Shown: positions 34,009 through 48,240, counted from the first letter of the stretch. The stretch is 64,000 bases of DNA from Sporodiniella umbellata (GCA_025677835.1 JAIXMR010000049.1:62001-126000); one strand, 5' to 3'. Notes: a model not told the origin generated them from the sequence alone. Numbers and translations are program-made.

Positions 34009-37000
34009 AAAAAAAAAAGTATTTAGAATAAAAGAAAAACAAAACTAAAGAAGGTGAACCTCAACAGAAAATATTACGTATATATAGATACTGTTCTTTG
34101 CAAAATTTTGTGTTCTGACAGTTTATGGATTTTTCCACAAACACGAACCAAACCCCCAATTATCCACAAACTCATGCGTTTTAGATCACTCCGAAAAAAA
34201 AGCTTCTTATTTAGATCTTGTTTTTTTGTTGAAAAAGCGCAACGTTTCAATAGAGTGAAAAGATTGAGGAAATAAATATTCTACTTGGAGTACTCGTATA
34301 TAAAATATGCAGGTATTTGCCGGGTTTTTTTGTCTCTGATTTTCGCTAAAAAAATAAAAAAAGCCAGAGGATCTTGAAGAAAAATAAACTTGTACTGTAT
34401 CACAACAAAAAAAACCCCCAAATGAGACCCTTGGACACATGCCTTTTAAAACAAAAAAAAAAAAAAAAAAAAAAAAGATTGTAGTAAATTGATGAAAATA
34501 CTGGCTTTTAGTATAGCAGACTCGACTCATAAAACAGTTTTGTAAAATAAAAGGTATATTGGGCTTGCATAAAAAAGGATAATAAAATACATGCAAAGAT
34601 GGATTTGTAATTCGGCCCAGGCGAAAAACATAAAGGATGAAAGCTGTATTAAATACAATGTATCACACAAAATGGATACACAAATTTATTAGAACCATCT
34701 TTATTTTCTTTTTTATATTTTACTTTTGTTTCGATAAAACGTTAAACATAAATAAACTTATTCTGTTCCTTTTTTTATATTACTGGCGGAACATTTTCAA
34801 GATTGCGGCAGTCATTTTTATTGGCTGAAAATCTTACTAAATTTGGAATATATATGAGATACATTTGGTAGACACAAGTTTTGAGGTTCAGCTGAATTTC
34901 CTTCAGGTCAGTCTATCAAATTTAAGCGCAGTACCAATGACCATCAAAGATTACTATCATCAATTCTGGAGTGGCTATAAACAGTAGATCAATATCTAAA
35001 TGGGTTATGACACTGTTTGGGATACATCCTTTGCTTTTAGTATAAATTATGGCTAGATATAGCAAGAATATACCCGTACGAATTGATAGCATTGTTCATC
35101 TGTGACTAAACATCCTGTACGTAGATTCCTAGAACAGTATGTCTCAAGGAGCGGTTACAAACGAGTACATGTTTTTTATGAGGATTTTTAGGGGATATTT
35201 CTTGATAAAAAAAGGGAAACATTGTAATAAATATAATGAGATAAAACTAATCAATTTTGTTTTTCTTAAGAAAAAGAAGAAGGTTTAAAAAAGATCAAAA
35301 TTAACTACTGTATAGAGTACTGGTATACTAATACTGAAGCTCAATAACCTCGAGGACTGATGGTTGAGAAACATGACTATAAATTAGTAGTCGGTTAGGT
35401 ATTAAATAAAGCGTACAAGTTTTCTTTTCTTTACATCTCCTGTCTGTTCGTAAGGCTTGACTTAAGAGCCGATTGGCTCTATCCGAATTTCTACAATTGA
35501 GCAGCAGACTCTAGCCTTGTACCAAAGCGCTAATCAACGGCTAACCACTCTTTATCAATAAAAATTTGTTTACATGTGTCTTTCCAGTATATAAAATTAC
35601 ATGTTGTTTAAATAAAGTAAAATCAGAAATTGTATAACATAGCAATAAATTTTCTATACTGCCTTTCTTGTATTTGTTTAGCGATCTTTCTTTTATTATT
35701 GGCCTTGCGCTTCTTAAGACATAACACTGCGAATTGAAAAGAAGCAGACCTCTGCCATCTACAAGTGCTAACATATCTTAAACTTTACCATATAAAGCAA
35801 GACTCATAACAAAAGTTAACTGATGTGGGCCTAGATGATAAAGTGGAAGGAGGTACATTTAAAACTAATCAAGAAATTGATTTATATAATCAGATTTGGC
35901 TTGCTATACAATGGAGTTGATAAACAGTGCTAGCTTTCAGACATTTATCGGTTTAAACAAACAAATTTTAAAAATAAAATACATTTCACTAAACTTTGAA
36001 CTGTGGTCAAACAGACCATTGAAAATTGAATCAAAAATAATAAAAAAAAAAATTTGAACAGCTAAACTCAACTAGTGAAAACAATGTAGAAACAACATTA
36101 AACGAACTTTTGTTCAAGTTGGATGCAGATTTAAAGAAAAAATGCAAGTGATTTTCTTCATACTAATTCCTTCCTTTTTTTTTTAATTTACATAGATGGC
36201 CAAACATCTTTTCAAAATGGTTGATAGACATCTGTATTCTGCACAAAATCACGTCAAGAAACGAAAGCAGCAACCGTTTTATGTGTGAAAAGCAATGTAT
36301 GGAGGGAACGAAAAACACATTGATGAACAAAATATTCCCTATGCTACTTGCTTTTTCTGTAGACACTCGATCTAATAATAAAGAAACATTATTTACAGAA
36401 ACAGACGCTTCCTTAATGCATTTATTAAAAATAAATGTTTGGAATAAAGTTTTGTGTTACTAGCTACAATTTGAATAGGTCAACAGTGATTTGCAACGTA
36501 AGACTAACTGTAGTGCAGCTGAAAACAAATAAACAAAATGTTTGAAAACATTGGTCATCTTTCAAACAGATGTAATCTGCCTCTAAATAAGCTGTGCAAC
36601 CTTTTGCCTTTTAAATAGAATATATGTGTAGTTTTATATCAAAAATAGATTGAACTTTTCAATGCTAAAAAAAAAAGACTTTTTCAAGCTTACATTAGAC
36701 CTCTTCACTATTACAATAGTTTTTTTTTCAATTTGAAAAAGGCAACAAAAAAAGTATTTTCTTGTTGATATGATTAGCATAGATGATCATCAAATGTAGT
36801 GTCATGTTGGTTTGAAAATATTAGTTCATCCAATAAAATATCGTAGAAGCCTCAGGCTTTGAATTTGAAGTTGGATAGCGATGCACATAAAACACGCTGT
36901 GTCCAAAATAAGAGTCAGCAGTAGCAGCATAGATCACCTCAACTATACGCTAAGCCTTGAGCCAAGCTAAATAATCAAAATAGGGCATGCTATTCGTTGA

Positions 37001-37259
37001 ATACAGAAGGAGTAAGATTTTAGACCACATTTAGAAAAATCAAATACAAGCTATAAACAAGTATTTACGAGGTCTTTTGAATGTGCGGTTTTTTTTATTC
37101 ATAAACGCATCCTATTTGTATGCATTTATTCTGATTAAAATATTTCAAAAAGTGTATGAAAATTGCGTAAAACAGGAATACAAATGCTCTAATCTTAAGA
37201 TAAAAGGCCGCAATGAGAATGCAGGCGAAAAATGTTCCTGCACATTTTTTCTTTTATAT

Positions 37260-37295
<36 letters not shown>

Positions 37296-37600
37296 TTTGT
37301 AGATCACTCTAAACGTGGAACACTGTTGGGGCTTATAAAAGTTCTATGACCAAAGTAAAAAAAAAAAAAAAAAAAACACAAGTTATTTGCACAGATAGAA
37401 AGAAAAAAAAAACTTCTCCGAAAGCTCTGAAAAAAGAAGAGGAAATAGATTGATACATATATTCAGTTGATGATGGATTATTTGTTATTGCTTTTGTTTG
37501 TTTGTTTTATTGGATATTAGATTTAGAGAAAGAAAAGTATGCAGTTGAGACAAACAAATCTGCACAAAAGTACTGTGGTAAGTACATATACGGATACAAT
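34009..37600. other. Gene-poor AT-rich region
   Basis: About 3.6 kb. It holds possibly the first exon of the MFS gene near its left end, an A24 run at 34453-34476, an A32 run at 37262-37293 and a second A run near 37359-37376. Short runs of protein-like sequence broken by stops (for example near 34905-34990 and 36061-36150) suggest decayed coding DNA, but no family is recognisable. Confidence 0.4.
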
Positions 37601-38237
37601 TTAAAACAATACAACCAAGCCAAATATAGCGAGATAGAGAACGAAACTAACGGATAATGTGTTGGCATTACTTTTGAATACGGAACCGTTAGTGCTAGAG
37701 GTAGTAGATGATGATCCGGTTCCCGAAGCTGATTTAGATGTTGATGAGGCTACTGGAAGAACGTTAATAGGTACATCGAGCTGACTGTTTGTTAAAGAGT
37801 CCAAGAAAATGACATTATATACACCGGGAGTGATATTCGTAGGGATATTGTAATTGAAGGAATGCTCATAGTATGTTTCATTATACTTGTTCTTTCTTGT
37901 ACCGGATGTTTTGGAAGTATCAAATTTTTGAGCAATAACGAACGAAGTATTGGTGCTAGATGCCGAATTGAGCTTGATAGAAAGAGAGATATCTAAAAAA
38001 GAAAGTCAAAAGCGTTAACCCATCACCTCATTCGAGCAAACAAAAAAAAGCTTTATATCAATAGTTACCTGTAGCTGTTTCTGGAATAGTTACCGTACAA
38101 GGCAAAACTTGGCCAGCAACATAGGGTCCGTTTGGTACTGGACTAGTAACGTTGTAGTTTCTCATTGCAGAAGTCAATTGAGCAACAGTACCAGTAATAA
38201 CTAAGGCGGCTCCGGAGAAAATAGTAAAAAGCTTCAT
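37601..38237 (-). CDS. GPI-anchored cell-surface protein with Kre9/Knh1-like N-terminal domain
   Basis: Two exons (about 38069-38237 and 37601-37992), about 186 aa. Signal peptide MKLFTIFSGAALVITGTVAQ. Next comes an Ig-like beta domain beginning NYNVTSPVPNGPYVAGQVLP, which resembles the (I/V)TSP..G....G motif of the Kre9/Knh1-type N-terminal domain, with several N-glycosylation sites (NTS, NET, NIT). A Ser/Thr linker (STSKSASGTGSSSTTSSTNG) and a terminal hydrophobic tail (SFVLYLAIFGLVVLF) follow, the classic GPI-anchor signal. It is probably located in the plasma membrane or cell wall. It lies in tandem with a second GPI-type protein upstream on the same strand. Confidence 0.78.
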
Positions 38238-38431
38238 ATTAACTTAGAAATAGAGAGAAAAAGTAGTAAATGATAAATCAGAAAGAAATACAAAGTAAAT
38301 ATTTTTTGCTCCTTTTATTGATAATTATAGAGATGTGTAACATGTCAGGTATAGATAGATTAGGTTACACGTACAGGGGTTATTTCATTCTTTAACAAAA
38401 ACAAAAAAAAACATAATGCACACAATGCTTT

Positions 38432-39330
38432 TTACTGAAGCAAGTTTCCCAAAACAGCCGTTAGTAAAACTGATACAAGAACTTTTCCGGTGCTTGCCAT
38501 GACACTAGATCCAGAAGAGGCCAACAGACTGGAAGTGGAAGGAGAAACTCCTGATCCAGTAGGTCTTCCTACAATTTGACTTGATGCGACGCCTACTGTT
38601 GGGGAAGAGGCAACAACTGAAGCACTTGATGAAGCTGAAGGGGATACTGACCAGACACTAGCAGTGCTTGTTTGAGAAGCAGTAAAAGCAGTAGAGGCGG
38701 AGGAAGCAGTAGAATAAGCTATAAGTCATGTAAGTACTACGTTATTATTTTTTAAAAAAAATAAAGGGGGCAAAAGGGGATAGAATATAGGGGCCGTTCA
38801 CCCATAAAAAAAAAATCTAGAACTACTTACTATCTGAAGAAGATGCGGTTCCAGACATCGATGCGAGTTCGGAGGTAGAGGCCCAAGCCGATGATGATGA
38901 TGAAGAAACAGCCCAAACAGATGAGGAGGAGGATACGGTGACAATTTTATTGACGTTTACAGTATTGGTTGAGACTTCTGAGGTACTTGAGACATCTTTA
39001 ACGGAAGAGACTGTCGTTTTAGCTGATGTAATAGTGACAGGAGATTCGGTGGTCATGGGTTCAATAGATCTTGTAACGGCTCGGTTTTTTGTTGTAGGGA
39101 CTTGCTTTGTGAGAGTATTCCCTTCGAAATTTTGAGTAGAAGAAAGAGTAGGTTCAGAAACAACAGCACCACTTGTCGTGGGGGTAGCACTTTTGATATC
39201 TTTTAATAGTCAATGTTAGTTTAGTCAAAGCTTTTCTTTTTTAAGAAAACTGTATGCTACCATCTTGGGCCAATACCGTTTGGTATAAGGCAATAAGTGT
39301 AATCAGAGACAAAGTATTAGAGAGTTTCAT
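38432..39330 (-). CDS. Ser/Thr-rich GPI-anchored mucin-like wall protein
   Basis: Three exons: signal peptide in the first (MKLSNTLSLITLIALYQTVL, 39261-39330), a Thr/Ser/Val-rich exon (about 38831-39198) with TTESPVTITSAKTTVSSV and SSSSSVWAVSSSSSSAWAST, and a last exon (38432 to about 38719) with AYSTASSASTAF and PSTSSLLASSGSSV. It ends in a hydrophobic tail KVLVSVLLTAVLGNLLQ typical of a GPI signal. No folded domain is visible; the protein is probably a heavily O-glycosylated stalk. The frame joins across both introns as QDG/D I KSA and SSDT/AYST. The second intron contains one of the T/A palindromes of this window (38748-38761). Confidence 0.7.
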
Positions 39331-39880
39331 ATTGTGTATAAGTTGAGAGAAGTACAAAAAAAAGGTAGTTTATGTTAAACCAAGTATTTATATGCAAAAG
39401 GTAGGCGGACACAACATCCCCTTCCCCTTTTCCCCTATTTTTTGAGCATCCAAGAATAACAAAAGGTCTGCTTACACCGCAGGGATCTACAACAGTTTTT
39501 TTTCAGGATTGATAGGAGTCATTAATTTACAAAAAAAAAAGAAAAACAAAAAAAAAGACTTGGTTATAGGAAGCGATTTTACATAGAAGTATTAATTATA
39601 TTTGAGCTGAAAAACTTTAATACTAAATAGCTATTGACGTTTTTAATGGGATTATATTTTTTTTGTTTTGAAAACAAAAAACAATGAACACTATCGACAA
39701 AAACGTAGATCAAGATAACACAGCTCTGATGAGGGGTTTTCGATCTATAATTTAATGTTCTAGCTTTCGGCTTTAAGCCTTAAGATTTTTAGATATAACA
39801 AAAGCTCAAATAACGGAGCAATAAACGCCACATACACAGCCTAAGGAAGTCTCACAGAATCAAAAATAAAGAACGAAAGC

Positions 39881-39919
<39 letters not shown>

Positions 39920-42900
39920 AACGGAAAAAAAGAAAACAAAAAAATTTGAAAGCAAGAATAATCGTTTTCTTAACTATAACGCAAGAGAGATTATAAGTTT
40001 TTATTGGAAAACAGCGCGCTGAATTTTTTTCGAAGAGATACTCTATTGTTGCATTAAAGGATAAGTGCCAGATCACACAAAAGGTTTGTCTTATTACGAA
40101 AATTTATTGACCAGCAAACGCCTTTTTAATTGCCTGTGGCAAAATTTATTGCACTAAGTCTTCAGCGATGTTAGACGTATCTATAGATGCTAAGGAAAAT
40201 CTTGGGCCTCAAAAAGTGTGTATTACACAACAAATAAAAAAACTAGTCCACAATTGAATCTTCACCTTATACTGTCGTAAGCGCTTTGAAGGCACAAGTA
40301 AGGTGGATTTCTTAAGCGCATGCTCAGTCTAGAACACAAAATTTATGCAACCATTATTTTAGACATACTATTTGTTATTGGCTTATGTACACTCATTTTC
40401 TAGCCTTTTAGAACAAAGTTTATTTTGTGTTAAATATGGCAGAAATTTTTCTTTGATTTTTTTCAAATAGTACCAGATATTTTTATGTCAAATGCAAATT
40501 TTTTTTTCTCGGTAAACCATCGTTATTTGCTATGTGGTTCAAGTATTTAGCTTTTACTGAAAGAAACACATATAAAATTATACAACTAGATATATCGTGG
40601 ATCTATTTGAGGATCTAGAATCAAGATCGTCATGTAGCAAATAGTTTCATAAGGCGAATTTATATGCATATTCAGGAACAGATGTACTTAATGTACACAA
40701 GATTGTGCCTCAGCTTGTTTAGATTTTTTTATTTATCTTTTCGTTTTGTTTTGTATTAAATATCACTTGTATTGTTAATTCAATTACTCATTGAGCTATA
40801 TGCAGTTATTTGCTTAAAGACGGGTTGAGTGCATTGTCTCCTGTCAAGTTTCCTTTAGATATTACTTTAAAGGGATTTATGTGTTTCAGTCTTGCTTGTA
40901 TCTTAATTACAAAATCATACTTATTCTTATAGTCTTTTTATTTGGAGCAGCAACTTAGATACGTTTTTTTTAATTAAAACAATGACCCATGCTTTTACTT
41001 TTCTAAAAAAAAAAAAAGCCAGTGTTTTATTTATGAAGGATACTTTGTTGCAAAATTAATTAGACAAGTTTTCGAAACACCACATCAAGCTAAGAACAGT
41101 TTGAAATATAACACAACGTTTGCTGCTTTCAAAAAACAATTTTTTAAATAAACAAGGATAGCAATTCTCTTAGGGAGCTAGATTTGACTAAACAGTTGCG
41201 TTTTAATATGTACCTATCTTTTCGTATTTTAGTATTTTGGCCAAAAAGTAAATATTCATAGTTCTATTCCACTAAAACTGAAGAAAGCAAGTTGAGCGTT
41301 TTAGACAAAGCAACTTTCAAGCAACCGGTAAATGTAGGGGCCTCTGTCGAATTGCTACATCTCTAATCTTTGCTGTTTAAAAGTAGAAGTAGCGCTTTCA
41401 ATCTCCACTGTGCCTACTTTTTTTTGCTTGTAAAGTGCTTTGATCGCCATTTATCAGGTGTGCTTGGCAAATGTACTATCAGCACTGTAAAGTCTAAGAT
41501 CACAATACAAACGTTTTAATCACATAGCTTCATTCTCTCTGAGCCCAGATTTCCTCTCTCGAAGCAAAAATCAAGGACTGTTTTATGGGTATGTACAAAT
41601 GCTGTATTCATTAACCAGCTGAACTAGGGCAGACTAAACTACGAAGAACAAAGATATTGTCTATAGTAGGGCTAATCTGCGTTTGAGTGAGCATATATTT
41701 TATAGGCGAGCAGATCAAATGCTGGATGTCATTGGCCATGAAAGACCACAATGTGGAAATGAAGGTTCGTTAACAAAAACGTAGTTAGCAGAAGACAGAA
41801 TTAATACGAAAAAGCTCCACTGCTCAATTTGCGCTTTGGACAACACAGTCACACATCATAAAAGTTTGAACGCTGGTCTTTCTCGAGAAAACTACAAACT
41901 ACGCCTTCCGCGTTCATCCCTCTCCACCTTCTAGAAAAGAAGATAAGTATCACTTGTGAGTTTTGAAGATTTGTGCAAAAAAAAAAAGAAGAGTTTAGTA
42001 AACGGTTGCCTTCTTTGTCATCAATGACCGCTAGACATCATTTATATATTATAGTCTGAACACTTTGCATATTTGCCATCAAACCTCTGTCATTTCCCTT
42101 GAAAAAGGAGTAACAAGTTGCCAACATAAAGTATTTTAAACTTTCCTAACCGGAAGACAGGCGGATTTATTTGAAGTGGGTTTAATAAAACTTGTGTTTG
42201 AGCTTCAAGTAGGCCAATGCTCTTAATTCTTGATACGATGACCCTTCTCCCACTATTTGGCGTCATTGTCCATGTGGGTGAACAGATCTTTTTCGTGAAG
42301 TACACGTCAATTTTTAAACTATAAAATGAGATACTCAGCAAGATAAATACCTTTAAACAAAGTGGAGTATCCTAAGCTTGGAATGTAGATTCCTCCATTT
42401 ACAATAGTATGATAATATGTTTGTCATCCGAAACGAAAACCTTTATCGAATCAATACTTCAAAGGTATTATGAATCAAACAGGGCAAAAAAAGGCGTAAC
42501 TTTACAGCTAGCCAGGTGTTGAATTTAAATACTAGGTATTACAGATAATGGGCTTATAAAAGACTGAAGTTTAAAGACAGCGTTATAGCTACAGTATAGG
42601 TACTGAACATTACACAAACATTCAGCTGTGCATGTGTACTTTTGCGCCGTGTGTAGATCGGTAAATTTTTTCCACAAGTTACTTGATCTAATAAGTGCTA
42701 TAGTTGAAAGTGATAATTGTGCAAAAACGCTCTTTCTATCCAAACTCGGAACCTTTTATAGTCTACCGTTCGATTCGAATTGCTTTGTTTAAAACGATAT
42801 ACTTAAACAACTCTTAGGCACTAGTAGATATTCTCCAATCATACCTGTACTTTTGAAATCAGAAGTCCATATAAGCAAAATTTTGTTGTTTTGGTGCGAT

Positions 42901-45900
42901 TTAGGTTTAAAGTTGGGTATGTATGTCGTTCTATCCATATAACCACTAGAACGTTTTCTCTTTGTTTTTGCGTTTTTTTTATAAAAAAAAAAAGCAAAAT
43001 GTGACTTTAGGTCTGTTATTGCATTAAAAGTAAATAATGACTGTTACAGGTGCAACTAACACTCACTGTGCCCAAGGACCTGTGAGCAATTTAGCTCTTG
43101 TCCAAATATATTAAAAGACTGTGCTACTTTCAAGGTCTGTTAGACTCTACAAACAGAAAAAAACATTAAGAGAGTTGTAACCAACCACATGATCGTTCTC
43201 TCCAACACCTGTTTTACCCATTTTAATTATAATAAAAATAAAAATAAATAAAAGCAAGAGGATAAAAAAATAAACCACCAGATGTCATTATAAAACTCTG
43301 ATAATCCTCACATATAAATTTATTACTCGAAGTCTCGAAAAAAACAACTTAACTAAATGAAACATATGAGGAAGCTTTTTATATATGATTTTGGAATTAC
43401 TCAAGTATTTTGAAACCCTTTTTCATATCGCGTTAATAATGCGCTATAAAAAACGGAAGAAAGACATGCTATCGAAAAGAGGAATATAGTTGAAAATGGA
43501 AGGAGGCACACATACAACTACTGAAACTTTAACTACAACAAGATTTAACAGAGTAGCTCTTGTTTAGAATACATGAGTACCATAAATTTTACTAGCGCAA
43601 ACGAGGCCCTCTAAGTGCTTTTCATGAATGTCTTTTTGAGCACAGAATAGTGATAACAATCCTACCTATCCTTTTATATAATTGAAATTAAAAGAGGTTA
43701 GTAAACAACGAATTTCCTGGGAGACGACATTGGTCTCTGTGAAAAAATAAAAGAATGGCACCTTCCAAGAAAGGAATTGCGGACAATATCTAACATTACG
43801 AAACCTTTAGAAGGCATTTTTGGTTACCGTTTCGACTATACATGACATTCTATTTATGTTTAGTGGGCTATGTTAACCGAGAAAATACAGTATAGTATCA
43901 TAGCCAAATTACTACAAAAACAAACCATATGTCATACCAAAAGAACATGAATTCTACTAGCTTCTTTTCGTCGCTTTTTTTCTCATACACCACAAAAAGA
44001 CCTAAATTTTATTTATTTGAAGACAAAAATGTTTCACTTGTATCAGCCAATTTAAGACAAGCCAAATATACAACAAAGGGATAAGTAAAGAAAGCGGTGT
44101 GTAAATGTACAAGTTGCTGAAAAAAAAATGCTTCAAAAAAAAAAAAGCAAGAAACATACAGCCTCATCTTATAAAGTAGAGAGGTGTAAAATTCAAAGCG
44201 ATTTGGGGAAATAGAGAAGCAACATTTTACTAATTGCAATGATACAGAAAAGACGTCTCTATAAATAGTTGTATAGAGTAGACTCCTCTATAAAGCAGTC
44301 TTGTCTTTGTTACTGATGCTTTGAGTATCGATTTGCAATATACAATAGTAGTATTTGGCTTGAAACCTGTATCACTGTCTTTCTTAATGAATAGAGTAGT
44401 TGCATTACGTTTTCCAAAGGCTTTTAGCTATTTTTTTCTTATTGTATACAAAATTAGATTGTCCTTCTTTTTGTCATTTAGTTTATTGCAAAATTGTACC
44501 ATATTTGTTGATTGGGGTACGAACAAAATACTTGTTTATGTTGTTTTTACTTTTACTACTTCAAAAAAGAGTTAATGAACCTATTTTTTATGATTTGTGG
44601 TTGCAGTCGTGGCTATGTTTTTCCGGTCTATCTCGGCTTTAAAAATTGTCTAGGTAAGCTGTAGACTGGCAGCTCTTAAAATAACATAAAACAACAATTC
44701 TATACAAATTTCACTACAAGAAATGCTAATTACAAATGAAAAGGGCAAATGAAATTTTTATCAAGTGAATGTTGGTATATTTTTTATTTGGGTACATCTA
44801 TTTTAAGAATTGTAACAAAGCGGCATGCTGTTATATACAGGTTGACTAGCTTTTTTTCTGAGGCGTTAGGCAACCAGCAGTTACAACAGGTTAATCGTTG
44901 TGATTGACTTACATGATTCTCAAAAACCACCTTCTTTTTGATTGTTTAGTCACTTTCAAAAAAAACATGCCTTTTACTAAAACCGAAAATAGAGAGGCGA
45001 AATGAGCATTCAAAACCATTGGTTTATGATATCATTGAAGCCCACGTTTACCTTTTTTCTTTTTCTTTTTTTTTTATTGGGAACTTTTAGCAACGTGTAA
45101 GTTTCTTAGGGAAGTGTGTAAAACATCAGTACTTGGTTCGGCTTTCGTTCTTTAAAGCATAGAGGGGAACAAACGATCTTATAAACTGCTTCATAGCTCT
45201 TTTTCTCTCCTCAAAACATTGAAGAGGTTTTTTGGTTGATATCAAGTAAAAGAATTACTGTTAATTTGGCCCGTTTATTTTTTGAAATATCGTCCACCAT
45301 ACATTTTTCTCATAGCTCTACAATATTTCCGTAGCCTTAAAAAAAGCGGCTATTGTTTCGTTTTTACTTTTTTTTAAAAAAATAAAAAAGAGAACGTTAT
45401 AGCCATTGTATGTTTGACTGATTTTGTTAAATGCTCAGATAATAGATATTTGCAGACGATTTGGCGTGTTGGAAGACGCTTCAAATGGTTTGAAAAACAT
45501 ACATTGATTTCCTGTGCCTTGACAGATCTACTTTGACTTTTTTTCTTTTCTTTTTTTTTGACGATATGTCATTGGTATATGAAAGATTTGCATTTATAAA
45601 AGAAAAAAGAAAAGTAACCTTATTTTTTTCACATAGTACATTCTAGAGTGTGTTCTATAATGAAGTCACTTTCGACGATTTCATAATACTATTTAAAACC
45701 CTACAATAGCTTTATCTATACTTGATGCCCTCTATCAGACCCTAAAATTTGAAACTCCTTTTTGTGCCAGCTGCTTTCTTTCAAATTTTCCTTAACCAAA
45801 AGAAAAGATAGTCCAATGATCTAGCACGATCCATCATTAAACCATGCTGGTTAGTTGAGATAAGGGCTTTTAAAAGTGTGTTGCTACGGCGAATTTTATC

Positions 45901-46230
45901 GATTGTCAAGAAAAGAAAGATAAGGATCATGTTTTGACCTCATTTGTACAAGGCAAAAACTTTTTTTTTTTTGTTTATATTATTTTAAGTAGGTAGTACT
46001 TGTTTGAGTATGAACATCCTTTCTTTTTTTAGGTAGAAGAAAAAAAAAGTGTGTTAGCTGGCGGTGAATAAAACGAGCCATTTTCCTGATAATTAGTACT
46101 CTTGTACTACAGATAATGCGATTAGCAACACAAGATCTAGTGAATTGTCTTTATAAACAGTGCGCTTATCACTTTTTTTTCTGTCTTTTTTCTTAATTTT
46201 AATTTAATAAAACGTTAATTTTATACTACA
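39331..46230. other. Large gene-poor region (6.9 kb)
   Basis: No ORF here has a recognisable domain or codon pattern of a gene. It contains an A37 homopolymer (39882-39918), T8/A7 near 45368-45382 and many other A/T runs. Short broken protein-like stretches (for example near 40165-40252) may be decayed coding DNA. No tRNA or rRNA was seen. Confidence 0.45.
39882..39918. repeat. Poly(A) homopolymer, 37 bp
   Basis: Uninterrupted run of 37 A, the longest homopolymer in the window. No LINE-like sequence adjoins it, so it is not clearly a retrotransposon tail. Confidence 0.9.
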
Positions 46231-48240
46231 ATGGTCAAGTTTGTTGATCTAGAAAAAACAGTATCTGGTTTATCCAAAAATACAAATCAGATAACTTCTG
46301 AGAAGGACATTACGGATGCAGTTGGTGGTAACAAAGCGCGATTGTTTTAGAAAAGCGATTCTAATCGACATATCTTTTAGACCCAAGAAAAAAAGAAGAC
46401 TTCAACGTTTTGACCAATGAACAAACAATTCGCGTGGAAAACGATCTCAAGGGGAAAGCTGTTATTATTGACAATCTCCCTTTTCAAGATGACTCGACGG
46501 TCTGTTCTAACAAAAGACGGGTTTTCTCTCAAATAAAATCAATCAAAAACTCTGCTTTTTTTCAATGGCTAAAAAAACAATACAAAGACGATAAAAACAG
46601 ATACTCGTTTCAAATGGCCACTGCTTTTACCATAGCCTCACTCTTTGCTGTTATTACTCCTCTCTCAAATGTTTTTAAAAGCGCATTTTGGATGGGTAAG
46701 AAAACATATTTTTCCTTAAACTAAAGCTTACCAAATTCCTATATAGGCGTATGTGTTGTTACTGTACTAGACAATACGATGGGTGGGATGTTTACTCTGG
46801 GCATGCAACGAATGCTTGGTACATTGATTGGCGGTGCCTTGAGTATCATTGTTATGACTATAGTTCGCGCTATGTTTGAGCCTTATTGGGATGCGCGATC
46901 TGTTGTAGTTCTCAATATATTTATGTTTATTCAAGTATTTGTGATTGCAAAAATCAAGCTAATGCCAAACTATGCCTTTGCTGGCGGTATTGTAAAGTTC
47001 AATGATGCACTAAAAAGTTTTCTCGTTTCTCAAACTTTTTTTTTTTAAAAAAAATCCACTAAATTATAGGGCTTATTAACAACTGTCATCATCTTATTAT
47101 CAGGTTACAATGACATTATCGATAGTGGGTTGTCCTATGTAACAGAGTTGGGTGCTTGGAGGGTATGTAATATGTTAATTGGTGTTCTGATAGCTATGTA
47201 AGTTCAATATGTTTTACTATACATATATGTATACAGTATTTAACTTCTCCTTTCAATACAGGTTTGTATCTACTTGTGTATTTCCTACGCGTTCGTTGGA
47301 AGTGATGAGGGCCAATCTGGGAAAATCCATGGAGAAAGCTGCCAATCTTTACCAGAGATCAGCCGAATTTTATCTTGATTTTAACAAAGATGCCTCATCA
47401 AATATTTCCCTTGCTTCCATACTTGAGCGGAGAATGGCTACTCGAGAGGAGCACGAACCACATCAAGCAACGATTAAGGAAACTCTCCAACGCATTTTTT
47501 CAAATACCTCTACTGCTGAAGGCTTACAGGGAGCTGAAGTACAAAACGAGTTTTGGTCACAAGACGAAATTAGCAATATCAGCAACGAAGCGATCGGCAT
47601 TCTTTTCCAGCTTCAGACCGAATCCACTCGATTAAGGAACGTGTCAAACGAGTACAAGTTTAGGATCTTTTTCCATTTTCTGGAAGGCGGCAAAAATCAT
47701 TGCAAACGCTATCTGCGCCGAACCCAACGCTACTGCGGTGCTATTGAGGCTATGAAACGAAGTGTTTGGCCTTTAGCTTCTTTTAGACTCCTTTTTCCTT
47801 TAATCCATTCGTCAGTATCCGACCGGAATACAAGTGCCACTCGAATGACGCCCACCAAAGAAACGCTAGAATGCTTTGCCGATAGTTTAACAGTGATGCG
47901 TTCGTTGGGAGCTATTTTGAAAGACAATCAGCGTCCTCTAAGTGATTTTAAAGAAGACTGGGTTCGAATCCATCGCATGGTGAACGCAGGCATTGCACAC
48001 GCACAGCGAGAGCTCAAAGAGACCTTGAGGATCGGGAATGAACATACCAACATGGACGGTTTAAAATTGATATCTTATTATGGCTTTCTAGTAAGGTGCT
48101 CTATGATCTGGGACGGACTTAAAACTGTCGTAGATCAATTGAGCCCTTTTAACGGAGCCCTGAGTCGTGCCCCTTCCGTGTCGGAGGAATCAAACAATAC
48201 CACCCTGCCAGATGGTGAGGTTATTCACCCTACTGAATAA
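46231..48240 (+). CDS. Membrane protein of the ALMT/FUSC-like (aluminium-activated malate transporter) type
   Basis: Starts MVKFVDLEKTVSGLSKNT at 46231; the first intron (about 46328-46380) joins to DPRKKEDFNVLTNEQ. A membrane region follows: FQMATAFTIASLFAVITPL, then VCVVTVLDNTMGGMFTLGMQ with RMLGTLIGGALSIIVMTIVR, then VVVLNIFMFIQVFVIAKIKL, YAFAGGI, and further helices across short exons (TTVIILLSGYND, RVCNMLIGVLIAM, FVSTCVFPTRS). The pattern W.V...V....GG....G..R.LGT..GG is that of ALMT/FUSC permeases. The large soluble C-terminal half (47300-48240) is helical, as in this group, and contains several basic patches. Introns near 46695-46746, 47011-47069 and 47199-47262. Anion or organic acid export is a family inference; the fungal substrate is unknown. 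Confidence 0.65.

Noticed and set aside
37077..37349. 90-aa ORF with Lys run
   Set aside because: It spans the A32 homopolymer and shows no conserved motif.
47955..47980. GGGTTCGAATCC resembling a tRNA T-arm
   Set aside because: It lies in frame within the ALMT-like coding exon, and no acceptor or anticodon stem can be built around it.
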